Origin: Hydractinia symbiolongicarpus
Taxonomy: Eukaryota; Cnidaria; Hydrozoa; Anthoathecata; Hydractiniidae
Assembly: GCF_029227915.1 (NCBI RefSeq)
Contig: NC_079879.1
Span: forward strand, 25,238,501 to 25,302,500
Reading direction: 5' to 3'
DNA: 64,000 nucleotides
Part shown: positions 32,383 through 44,118 of the stretch, one piece after another
Numbering within the stretch: position 1 is the first letter of the stretch
Layout: each line of letters starts with the position of its first letter
Program-made: the position numbers and the translations under genes
Notes under the pieces: generated by a model
The model's input: only the letters and a program-made list of their open reading frames with translations
What the model was told of the DNA's origin: nothing
The model's database searches: none

Positions 32383-35300
32383 CCATTGAGACTGGATGTG
32401 AAGGTATGCTATTTATACAGTGCCATTTTTTTCCCTAACAACTTGCATAGGCAGGTGTTATTTTCTATGTTTTTCTATGTTTTTTATTTTTATATTGCAT
32501 TTTAAGTTTCTTATAAATCTATATAAAATCTATGCAAGTGAGAGTGCTGCTATGTTAAAAACATAATAATTTTTAGCCGAAAGAAAAACATTTCTGTATG
32601 TCATGAGATAAAAAGGTTAAGAAGATACAATAGTGTGGATTGAGAGTTAGAAACAAACTTGTTTTGCAAAAAGTCACAGGAAATGCTTCAGAAAAGTCTG
32701 CATATAGATGATACAGGATAAAACTTTTATAACAGATTTGATATCATTTGATGGGTTTAAATAATTTTTTGCAAATAAATTTTAATTTAATTTTGCTGAT
32801 AGCGGTAGATATTTAAAAACTCCTAGAGTATACCATATCTTTATTAAAGGCAATGATACACATCTATTCTTTCATGAAATCATCTAACAAATTAATATGA
32901 ACCATTATTTTTTATATGCATTAGCTAATGTTCTGTTTATTTTTACTTTAACTGTTCAAAGTAGGATGTCAGTAGATTGTCTTCATTTTTGACTAAAATT
33001 AAATGTAGTTTAGAAACTGTAGTTTAGATAACAAAAACTATGTTCAGGTAAAGCATGCTTTGGAAAAAATTACGCATCCATGCTGTTACAGCAGGACTTT
33101 TTAAATAGTTTTTGTGAAATCTTTGTAGCTTGAATTTCTGACATCAATTTCCTTACTTTTAAGAGAACCTTATCTGCTCGATCAGACAGGGTTAAATGTG
33201 TTGATCTCCATCCTTCAGAACCATGGATGCTTGCAGCTTTGTATAATGGAAACTGCCATGTATGGAATCATGCAAGTCAAACGTTGATTAAATCGTTTGA
33301 AGTAACTGATTTGCCAGGTAAATTACTAAATTTGAATTAAGGTTACTGTAAAGGAAAAAACTCACTTGATGAGTAGTCTCAGAAAAACCCCTATAATTTA
33401 TCAATACTTTTATATTTTTTATATTTTTTTTTGTTTTATATATTTTTTTGTTTATGCTTGATGAAAGACTTTTTTGATGGTGTTATATAATGAAATAAAA
33501 AACATACTTTTTTTCACTGTATGTATTAAAATGGCTTCTTTTTCCAAAGGCATGGTCGCAGACTTCTCGTTTTTACACTGTTATATTAAGCATAAATTAA
33601 ATTCAAAAAGGTTACCATTTTTTTTACTAATAACGTTGTTATGAAATTATTTGTAATTGTATATAATAATTCAAAAATATGCATATTTATTTATTTCTGT
33701 CATCATAATTCGCTTATCAGTAATTTATACAAAAATTTATTCAGCTTTCCATTACCGAAAATTTCAATGGGTCAATAGGAAGCTTTCGAAAAAAGAGACC
33801 ACAAACGTAAAGGCATGTATGCAAAAATTTACTAAGGAGATATTTGTTAAAGATTTTCGTAGGTGTTGTGAAAATGTGTGAACTGAGTATGCAGAAAGAT
33901 GATAGAAGTGCAGAATTTTTCTTTATGCTAAATATGCGTGCACACGTTCACAATTATTAATAGACAAAAGTCAGGGTTACAAGAGACGGCTCATATGCAT
34001 ACTTTCCCTTACCCTGATTTTTTTAATGATTTTTTGTACAACAACATTTATGTATATAATATATATATATCGATGGTAATAGTAAACTATCTAAAAAATA
34101 TTATTATGCATATATTTATATGGGAGTTCCATACCATGCATAATGTTTGCAAAAAATATGCTCAACTCATTTTCCACATTTTTTCTTCAAGATGTGAAGG
34201 ATATACTCTGAAAAGGCTTTTTCCAGAAAAAAAGAATGTTCCAAATATTTCATGGAATATAAAATATGTCATTCGAAAGAGAATTTTTTTTCTATATGTT
34301 ATGAATTTTTTGCAAAACTTAAAAAAAATTGTTTCTTTTACAGTAACCTTAACTGTGATGTCCCAAAGTGTGGAAATAAATAATAATTTCATTTTCAGCA
34401 ATTGATCTTATCAGGTTTGGCTAAAACATAAATGCTTTAAGGCCTGGTGAATTGTTGATTTATAATTGTTTTTAGTACGATGTGGCAAGTTTGTTGCCAG
34501 AAAGAATTGGATTGTTACAGGATCAGTAAGTTTTTTAAGTACTTTGAGAAAAAGCTAATTTCATAAAATTGAAAAAAACTTTGAAGATTTGTGTTAATTA
34601 TTTCTTCTAAAAGTAAACAGTTTCGAAGGAGATAACAATTTTTTTGTTCTTTGTACCTACAACCTCAGAAGAAATATTATATTGGAAAAGAAAATGAAAA
34701 AAAGTTCTCAAATATTAAGTACAGGATTGTAGTTGACAAACCTTACTTTTCCCAAGTAATTGAATACATTGTCTGTAGTCATTGAGATTAGAGGGTCTCT
34801 GACAATAGCTCTCAAAAGACAACAGTGCAATTTTATTTCTTACCGGATATGTGCATTTTTATATATTTTACATTACACCTTTTTAGGATGATATGATGAT
34901 TCGCGTTTTCAATTATAACACATTAGAAAGGGTAAGATTAAATTTCAGCATTTTGAGCAACATCCAATTTAATATTATCTTAATATTATTTTATGACAGT
35001 TTTTAATACAGTATACCTTTTTGCCATGTTAGGTACATGGCTTTGAAGCACATTCAGATTACTTACGATGCTTACAAGTCCATCCTACACAATCATATCT
35101 TATATCAAGCAGTGGTATGTCTATTTATGTTTATTATTTTTGCTAGGTTGATAGTTTAAACAAATCTTGTCATTTGATTTTCCCTGTGAAAGTTTGGATA
35201 TCCTCCACAGTTGTAACTAGCTTGCCTTGTGACTATGTCAACAAAGAGCCCTAGGAGTAACTTAATACCTGCATACAACAGTGTCGTTTTGTCTTGATTA

Positions 35301-38300
35301 TAAACGAAATAGTGTTTTTAATTTTATATAGATGATATGTCAATCAAACTGTGGGATTGGGATAAGAAATGGCAATGCGTGCAGGTGTGTGTCTTGGCAA
35401 AATTATTTACAATACTTTAATTTATAAACATAAGTTCTGAAGAATGTTTGTTCTTAAGAGCATCTGAAGTGATGTTGTTCAGAACTTACTGATTAACCTT
35501 TAAATTTAGATGTTTTAGCAATTTAAAGGAAGTGTTTCTTTTCAGTTACGTACATATTTACTTGTTCTTATCTAGACCTTTGATGGCCACACTCACTATG
35601 TGATGCAAATAGTAATCAATCCAAAAGACAATAACCAGTTTGCTAGTGCTTCTCTGGATCGTACGATCAAGGTTAAATTATATTGGTATCATTTAGTAAA
35701 TCATATCCTATAGCTTTATTGTGTTATGACAGGTGCAACACAAGCTGTCCTTTCAGTGTGTATTTTGTATGCCTTCTTTAATTTAACTTATTTCTTAATA
35801 CATGTGAAGATAAATGAGTAACTATGCTTAATATATTCTTTTCTAGGTGTGGCAACTTGGTTCACCTCATCCAAATTTCACCCTAGAGGGTCATGAGAAG
35901 GTAGATAACCTTTATCTATCGACTTTTGTAATTTTATTTGAGTTAAATAAAAGTTTTTATTTGAATGTTTTTTTTGTGCAGGGTGTAAATTGTGTTGACT
36001 ACTTCCATGGTGGTGAAAAACCATACCTTGTGTCTGGGGCTGATGATCGTCTTGTGAAGATTTGGGATTACCAGGTAAAAGGAAAGAATTATGTAGTTAC
36101 ATGTGTGCTTTACGAGTACAAACCTTTGTGGTTTTTCAAAATTCTATTTTTTTTCGCTGAATTTCGTGCCTTTAAGAATTCCCTATTTGTAAAACTTTAA
36201 TCCTGTCAAATATTTCAAATTTCAAAGTTTCTAACTATCAAATAAGGTTGCAATTAAGTTTTTAAATGCTTTTAGTGATAAGTATGAAAATAAATAATAA
36301 TATAGTCTAATGCTAGTCGTCAACCCGTAGAAAAATAAACGTCGTTTATGTATTGCATTTCGTGCTTCCGTAACAGACAGACAAACACACAAATGACGGT
36401 TGTTATTATAGAGATATGTTATCTTCTTATACTTACAAAAAATTCCTACCCAGAAAAGTTTGTGCTCTTAGAAGAAGTATTATTTCTTTATTTCCAACTT
36501 TTAGAACTGGTTATTTATTTTCTTATAGAATAAAACTTGTGTTAAGACTCTCGAAGGTCATGCTCAAAATGTTTCTTCTGTGCTATTTCACCCTGAACTG
36601 CCTATCGTTTTGTCGGGTTCTGAAGACGGCACTGTTCGTGTATGGCATGCAAACACGCACAGATTAGAAAGCACGTTAAATTACGGAATGGAACGAGTTT
36701 GGAGTATGTCAGCCATGAAAGGCAACAACAACATTGCCATCGGATATGATGAAGGAAGCATCATGGTGAAAGTAAGTATTGAGTTTCCATTTTGATGTGC
36801 TGTCTTAATTAAAGTATCCAGGGTCGCTGACAAATTCTTTAAAGTCACATATGCTGCATATGCACTGTTATTCCAAAGATTCTGTAAAATTGCGAACAGA
36901 TTTTACCTCTTCCTAGGACACTAAAGTTCAGACAAAGTATCTTTGTTTAAAAATTTGACGTTTTATGTATTTTTCTTTACAGTTAGGTAGAGAAGAACCA
37001 GCAATGTCAATGGACAACAGTGGAAAAATAATCTTTGCAAAACACAGTGAAATATTACAAGCTAACCTTAAGAACTTAGGAGACACAGAATGTAAGGATG
37101 GTGAGAGATTGCCAGTTGCAGTCAAAGAGATGGGCTCGTGTGAAATTTATCCACAAACACTTTCACATAATCCTAATGGAAGGTAAGGGAGAATTCCTCC
37201 TGGAGAACATAGCTAAAAGTGTAAAGCAAGTAAAGAGAAATAACGGCAAGGTTGATGTGTGACAAATAAAACGCATGCATGTTTTAACTGCAACACACAA
37301 AAAAACGGATCAAGTGATATCGAAAAACACAACTTTTGCTAACTTTTGATTATCTGGCCGTTCTAATTTGCTTCAACAGTCGACAATTGCCATCGTGTTT
37401 CTAAAATTCTTGATCCACATTGGAAAGTTTTTGCAGACTTCTTTTTTTGTTGATGTAAATTTAAAATTACTAACATTTCTCTCACTCTGGTTTGCTTTTT
37501 CTTTATCTGTTGTTCGCGTGTAGAAGCGTGCGATTGCAAAACAAAATATAAATTGCCGACCTGAAATAGGTTGACATAGAAAGACTTTTTTCATATAAAC
37601 AAGGTTCTAACGCCTCCTAAAAACTCCTCAGATTTTTTTTAAGTTTAATCTTTGTTCTTCTTGATTTTCCTAAGAAAGATAAAAAAATAAAGGGTTTTTT
37701 CTTATTTTCATTTCTCTTATAACTCGAAAATTTTTCTTGTATAGTTTTCCATGTGGTTTGGAATATTTCATATCCAATTAGTTTGAAAAATATGGCTTTC
37801 AATGTGTAAATATATAAACAGGTTTATGCCTGTTTGTTGTCTGTTTGTTATCTGGTAATAAAGTTACCTGTTTTTCAGTGCCCATGAATTTATTTTCCTT
37901 ATTATTTTTATCAAAACTGCAAAAAAACAAACTCAAATCTCCTCATAAAATTTTGTTTTTCAAAAAGCTATTCAAATTTTTTAACATCGTGTTTTAAGGT
38001 TTGTTGTTGTTTGCGGTGATGGAGAGTACATCATATACACAGCTATGGCGCTTCGTAATAAAAGTTTTGGTTCTGCTCAAGAATTCGTCTGGGCTGCAGA
38101 CTCATCAGAATATGCTGTACGTGAGAACAGTAAAGTGAAAATCTTCAAGAACTTTAAAGAAAAGAAATCATTTAAACCGGATTATGGAGCTGAGAGTTAG
38201 TGGAATTTTTGGTTACGTTTGTTTGTTTTTGCTCCAATTTAAATTCTAGATTGGGAATAATTTGTTTTCTCCAAAAGACAGGTTTAAGTATTATATTTGA

Positions 38301-41300
38301 ATAGGTATAGTGAATAGGTGTATAACATAACGTGGTAATATATTGTCCCCATCGCACAGTTAACTCACAAGAATGACCACGCGTCTTTGAATCTTCTCTT
38401 TAATTTTTTTTAAAAAGTGTTCTAGTATCCCCGGAATATTTTTTTACATTTTTGCAATAACGAGAATATAAGATATATTGTCGTTATCCAAATACTAGTT
38501 TTTATTCACTTCACATTTGTAGCGCGTTTATTTTGTTTGTGAGATGAAGTTTCTTTTAATGTTTATTTCTGTGCAATTTAGTTCCCACAATTCTGCCGAA
38601 GATTACCCGGAATCTCTTTAATTTTCCCTAATCTAGAAATAATTTGGATTATTTCTTTTCCTACGACTTTTTTATTTAAATTTAACCATTCACTATCTTT
38701 GTCTTTAGATATCTACGGTGGTTTTCTATTGGGAGTCAGATCATCTAGTGGCTTATCATTTTACGATTGGGAAACACAAGAGCTTGTGCGACGTATTGAA
38801 ATTCAACCAAAGACAGTTGTTTGGTCTGAGAACGGCGAAATGTGCTGTATCACAACAGATGAGTCTTACTTCATCTTGAAGTACATTCAAGATAATGTTA
38901 CAGCTGCAATGGAGAACAAGGATGAACTGATCACTGAAGATGGTGTCGAAGACGCGTTCGATGTACGTGTACATGCTTGAGATAGTTTATATACCAGTAG
39001 TGTTTTGAAACGGAAAAGTTATAATTGTTAAGTGTTTGTGGAGTTTAAATTCTACGAATGCTCTATAGATATCAGCTGTTGTGCGTGCATAGCTTATCAA
39101 ATGAATCCTAGTCAGTCTCGATTTTAACCCACTGTCATGTCTTAAAAGGATTGTAACATTTACTAAAAACTTCTATACTTATGAAGACATTAATCTCTAC
39201 TTTAGGTGCTTGGAGAAATAGAGGAAGTTGTAAAAACTGGTATCTGGGTTGGTGATTGTTTTATTTACACAAATTCAGGTACTTTATATTTATACTATGT
39301 GTTTATTTACTTTCGCAGAGGAGACAAAAAGAAAATAGGTTGAAGGACGTATACATATTCTTTGTTTCAGTGAATCGTTTGAACTACTATGTTGGTGGGG
39401 AGATCGTTACAGTTTCTCATCTCGACAAGTAAGTAAAAGTTAGTTTTATTGGAACACCTTATAAATGACAGCCGAATAACCCAAGTAAATGTTGTCCCAT
39501 TAAAATTTTTAGGAGCATGTACCTTCTCGGTTACATTCCAAAAGACAATCGTTTGTACCTTGCCGACAAAGAACTAAATGTTGTCAGCTATCATCTTTTG
39601 CTGTCTGTGCTGGAATATCAAACGGCCGTGATGAGGAAAGATTTCGAAACTGCAAAGGTTGTGTTGCCGACTATTCCTAAGGAACAGCGAAATCGGGTTG
39701 CGCATTTCTTGGAGAAACAGGGTTTCAAGCAGCAAGCTCTTCACGTTTCCTGTGATCCTGAGCATAAGTAAGTTACAGTGATTTCCATTATTGTTGATTA
39801 AATGATAATACACATTTTTAAAAACAGTAAATCCAGGCACTAGGTGGGTAGAGTGCTTGCCTTGAATGCTATTTACATCACTGTTGTACCCATCTTCTGT
39901 GTTTAGGTTTGAATTGGCCGTACAGCTAGGTGATTTAAGAACAGCTTATGATATTGCTATGGAAGCAGAGGTAAAATATTTTTTTATTTTCTGACCTATT
40001 TTTCTCACTATCCTGAAATATTTATTGCTTAATTTTAAGAAATGTGCTATTTTTGAAATACTCTTTCCATTTTCTAGTCCGAACAGAAATGGAAGCATTT
40101 AGCTGAGCTAGCTATCCAAAAATGTGAGTTCGCACTTGCTCAAGAATGTCTCTACAAAGCACAAGACTACGCAGGTTTACTCTTGCTAGCCAGTTGTTCA
40201 GGCGATGCTGTCACGATGGAGAAGCTGGCTGTGGACGCTGAGAAAAATGGGAAATATAATGTAGCATTCTTGGCTTATCATTCCCTAGGAAGGTATAAAT
40301 TGCATGGATAGAACTCTTCTCTTCTTGCTTCTACCTTCCTTGTTTATACTTTAAGGCTTAGCCTGTACTTTTTGTACGAGGCCTTCTGTTTAGTAACTAA
40401 GGCTGTATTTTGTGACTGCAAATGTAGAAACCCGGATCCGTAATGTATACTTCTTATACTTCCAGATTAGAAGAATGTTTAGAACTATTGTGCAAATCAA
40501 ATCGCCTACCTGAGGCAGCCTTCCTTGCTCGCACTTACCTGCCAAGCCATGTACCTCGAGTGGTTCAAATGTGGAAGGAGGATTTGGCAAAAACAAACAA
40601 AAAAGCAGCAGACGCGCTAGCTGATCCTACACAATACGGAAATCTTTTCCCTGACATTCAAGAAGCTATAAAAGCCGAAGAGGTGTGTTTTTTTATGTAA
40701 TCATTGCTCTTTATGTTTTTCTACCGAATATAGTCATACTTTTAATCGCTTCCCTCTGTTATTTTCCATGTTGTAGTAACACATTGACAAAATTTTGGTT
40801 CTTTTTAGTTGTTAAAAGCTGACAGATTAAACCTTCGTCCTGCAGCGGACTACAAAACAATGCCGGTAGGTGCATTCACTAGCGAAGTCGTTTCGTGCAT
40901 GCGTCCGTGCGTCCGTTTTTTTGTGTGACACCTTAACTTCTAAATAATTTTTTTTCTCAGAACAACTTGGAACGAAATGCTTTGGAGGAAGTCCGACAGC
41001 ACGAAGAAGCTGGTGGTACAGTACAGGGCATTGTAGTAAGGCTAAAATTGTATTTTTATTAGGTTAACAGACACCTTTATTATTTCAAGCTTTTTCTTGT
41101 ACCAGGAGCAATTTTGTTTTTCTTTTTCTGAGCTTCAAAAATGAAAGGTTCGAGGAATTCGTTTTGTAGATTTTTTTTTATTTGTTAAATGCTATTTAGA
41201 GTCAAACAGAATCCCTGAATTTGTTGTCTGACGAGCCAGCAAGTCCGCCCACTGAAGCACTAACGCCCGATACCACCGAAGCGAACGATACGCCCGTTAA

Positions 41301-41735
41301 AACAGACCCGGTCGCCGTTGATAAACCACCAGAGGAACAGAAAGGAAAAGAGAGGGCGGATAGTATCGTAAGTGTAAAACCTAAGTTATTTTCGCGATCT
41401 TTCCTAATTTTTAGAAAATGCGCAAATATTAGTACACTTGTCACGTGTAAAATAAGTATGCGCGAAAATTACTACGCGCTAAAATCAATACAAAAGAATT
41501 AATTTTAAAACCTTTTTTTCAGGATTTGGAAATTGGTAGCGACATCGACGATGTTGACTTAGGGGTAGGTGAACTGATTTTTTGATCGACGAAGCTGCTA
41601 AGTCAATACACAACGAATAACAAAATGAGATATCTTTTAACGTTTTTCTATCGTGTAAAGATAATTTAAACATTTTAGGATCACGATGTTGACGACTTGG
41701 ATCTTGATGATCTAGATGACGACGATCTATCTTAA
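32383..41735 (+). CDS. COPB2: coatomer subunit beta' (COPI coat)
   Basis: Beta'-COP, a WD-repeat subunit of the COPI coat for Golgi-to-ER transport; it recognises dilysine cargo signals. 24 exons with GT-AG borders and continuous phase: 32383-32403 (21 nt, PLRLDVK), 33164-33317, 34476-34525, 34887-34931, 35033-35114, 35332-35384, 35576-35671, 35847-35900, 35982-36074, 36529-36771, 36983-37182, 37999-38195, 38709-38962, 39206-39278, 39371-39428, 39513-39767, 39907-39970, 40078-40292, 40466-40682, 40809-40865, 40961-41035, 41200-41367, 41523-41564, 41679-41735 (TAA). This gives about 941 residues with the missing Met. WD motifs include [21 protein letters not shown] and VRVWHA; the second propeller and alpha-solenoid follow ([36 protein letters not shown]). 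The tail is acidic. The initiator exon was not located. An AATAAA lies at 42120. Introns hold a TTAA element and a small Helitron-like element. Confidence 0.96.
33341..34348. mobile_element. 1-kb TTAA-flanked MITE in a COPB2 intron
   Basis: GGTTACTGTAAAGGAAAAAA at 33341 is mirrored by TTTCTTTTACAGTAACC ending at 34348, and TTAA lies immediately outside each end (33337-33340 and 34349-34352). TTAA duplication suggests a piggyBac- or Kolobok-related transposase. The interior is AT-rich; a 155-codon frame inside has no recognisable domain and biased composition, and is not taken as a gene. Confidence 0.75.
36313..36414 (-). mobile_element. 102-bp Helitron-like element in a COPB2 intron
   Basis: On the minus strand it starts TCTCTATAATAACAACCGTC after A and ends TTCTACGGGTTGACGACTAG, closely resembling the 20.25-kb element in both termini. 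The base after CTAG is C rather than T, so the 3' boundary may have changed since insertion. Confidence 0.55.
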
Positions 41736-42839
41736 CCGCATCTAGCGTGAAGTATGGCGTGCCAACTCGAAGCACATAATGTTAATGTTGTTTATTTCTT
41801 AGAATATTTGATTTAGGAAAAAAACAGCAATCCGCTAATTCTGTTGAACTAATTTCCAAGCTTCTCGGGTGAATTAATATTCTTCAAAATTTAATTTTTC
41901 TTTTAAACGAGTAAAATTGGATTTGGTTAAAGCATTGGTTAGAGAATGAATCCGTTTTTAGTGTTCAGCTCGAAATTGTATTTATTACCTTAAAATTGTA
42001 TCCGTCAATGATTGTGAAAGGATGGAGCTTGGGGGTATGACTTTTGTCTAAGTCAAAAACTTTTCACATTTAAATGGCTATTTTTGTTTATTATTATAAG
42101 ATAGGGAAATCATTACGTAAATAAATTTAAATTTTCGTTATTTTGTTGTGGTAACCCTCGCTTCCAAAGAAGGGAAAATTAAAGTACTGACAGATTTGTC
42201 CGGTTGTATCAAATTTTGGCCGTGGGTCTATTTAGTGAAACGACATCGGCAACAAGTTGAACGGCATAAAAACGAGTATAAAAGGCATGGAAAACAAAGA
42301 GTTAATGGTGTAATAATAATTACGAGTCATGAGGCTGTGGAAAATCCTTTTATCTAGAAGAACAATGAAAGATTCGTCACTTGAATTTATTGTTGACACA
42401 AGCAGTCACTCGTGAATAAGCATTTTTTTAAAAAAAAATTGTTTGCTTTAGACAAACAGTGAAGAGATATTTGGGTTTTAAATTTTTTGGAATGACGTCT
42501 CACCCCTTTTGTCCCGCAACCTCGCTTTAGAAAATTGATTCCAGGTAGTCCCTAGAACCCACACTGGAGAGGATATCAGTTATTTTCACCCGTTTCCAAA
42601 TAATGTGACCTCAAAGTTATTAGCTTTGCTTATCTTTTCCTGGCATGGAGAACCAGCATCAAACACAGGGTTAAGCCACAAGTAAGAGTCGCAAACTGCC
42701 ACATATTCAGGTAGAGCGCTTTAGTACAGGTATGCGGTACAGGTAAAGCGCACATTACAAAATGTTTCAAGTGTTATCATTTTCCAAAAAATAAGTTTAC
42801 TGCAACGGAAATAAAAATGCAGTTTGCAACCTTTGTTAA
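41736..42839. other. COPB2 3' flank and Helitron-like relic
   Basis: Includes the COPB2 3' UTR. From about 42450 to 42620 the sequence resembles the Helitron-like family (ACAAACAGTGAAGAGATATTTGGG, GGTAGTCCCTAGAACCCA, TTTCCAAATAATGTGACCTCAAAG) in degraded form. A 69-codon frame at 42148 has no recognisable domain and is not called. Confidence 0.4.
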
Positions 42840-43034
42840 AGGGGAACTAAGCCTCAAACTTAAATAGCATTATTTCGGTTAACATTATGTTCGTTTCCCA
42901 AATTCTGGTCAAAATTTTGAAAAATAAATATTATTTGGATTGATTTTAATATAAAAGTTACACCTTCTATGAGCGAACGGTAAGCGCCATTTAAATTTTT
43001 TGAAGCCACGGCTGATTCTGGAGACTGTTATATC

Positions 43035-44014
43035 GTGACGTATATTACGCTGAAGAAGCATAAGCTTGCGCTGAGCGAAAAGCAGCGAGATATGGAAAAT
43101 TCAAGCTCCTGCTCTAACTCTCCTATTTCAGAAGTAGAATATTCAAGTGACTCTAGCGAAACGTCAGTAACAGGATGTTACATGAATGAGCCTGAATACT
43201 CCAAAGCAGAACTTGAAAAAGTGACTTATAAATCTAGTGATAGCGAAGAAGACGAATTCAATTCAAGCAGACTTGAAAATTTGCATTGGTGTACTTGTAC
43301 ATGTTGCGTTATTTATAATTGCTTCACTCTTGTGGAATGCAAGTGTTGCCAAGAATTTTTCAATTTATTGAACGACAAGTTGAATGATAACAAGTGCATC
43401 ACGATGCACAAGGATTTTGAAATTTTATGTTTGAACCGCACAGTGTTAGAGACAGCCAGCATACGACATCGACGATATCAGAAAAAATATAACGAACTCT
43501 CCACATATACTAATAAGTAAGTCTTTCTTCAAAAAATATGTTTCTCGTAAATATTTTCACAGACCATTTTTCTCATTGTCACACACAAATAAAACGTTCT
43601 TCTTATCTTCTCACTTTTCGCTTTATAATCTTACAGGTCCATGCGCTATGAAAATACACACCATCGCAGATTATTTAATTAAATTAAAAATAATATCATT
43701 CCTTGAATATCTAATGAAAAAGGAGGAGAGCCCATGTGCCTCAAATAACAATTTGTTTCAAAGAAGTTTTGATGAATAAATAATTTCTTTCGAATATTTT
43801 ATCCTGGTTTACACTATAACATAAACTTTGATTCCGTTGTAGGGAAATGAGGTACACCAGTTACCGACAGTACACGGCCTGGGTACATTATTATGAAAGG
43901 CTTGGAAAAGGATGTCGCGTGGTGATTCCAGCTTGTGTTGTGCGGAAAATAAGGGAAGAATTTCCTGATTCAGATGGAAAATATACTGGATTCAAAGAAT
44001 TTGTTGACATATAA
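43035..44014 (+). CDS. P2X7 ballast-type zinc-domain protein of the Kolobok element
   Basis: Two exons: 43035-43516 and 43843-44014 (stop TAA), about 217 residues if the first ATG is used; ATG at 43092 (MENSSSCSNSP) is an alternative start. The N-terminal third is Ser/Glu-rich and probably disordered. The rest matches the cytoplasmic 'ballast' of the P2X7 receptor in cysteine pattern and end: WCTCTCC, ECKCCQEF, KCITMHKDFEILCLN, then in exon 2 GCRVVIPACVVRKIREEFPD and SDGKYTGFKE; vertebrate P2X7 ends with the same RKEFP.S.G.Y.GFK pattern. No transmembrane segment or ion channel part is present. In P2X7 the cysteines bind zinc and the fold binds guanine nucleotides; whether this copy does so is unknown. 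It lies within the transposon boundaries and is open, without visible damage. Confidence 0.8.
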
Positions 44015-44118
44015 CGGGACTTAACATTTTTAAACAAACAATAACAACAACAAAAAAGCGAAATAAAGCACAACGGACCAGAGTTATTTTTTGAATCGTT
44101 TTGCATAATTCCGTTTCT

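Noticed and set aside
33938-34405. 155-codon plus-strand frame in a COPB2 intron
   Set aside because: AT-driven composition, lies mostly within the TTAA MITE, no recognisable domain.
39830-39900. tRNA-like A-box (GGTGGGTAGAGTGC) in a COPB2 intron
   Set aside because: No B-box and no cloverleaf can be drawn; at most a SINE scrap.
42148-42357. 69-codon plus-strand frame with a basic stretch
   Set aside because: No family features, sits next to Helitron-like relic sequence in the COPB2 3' flank.
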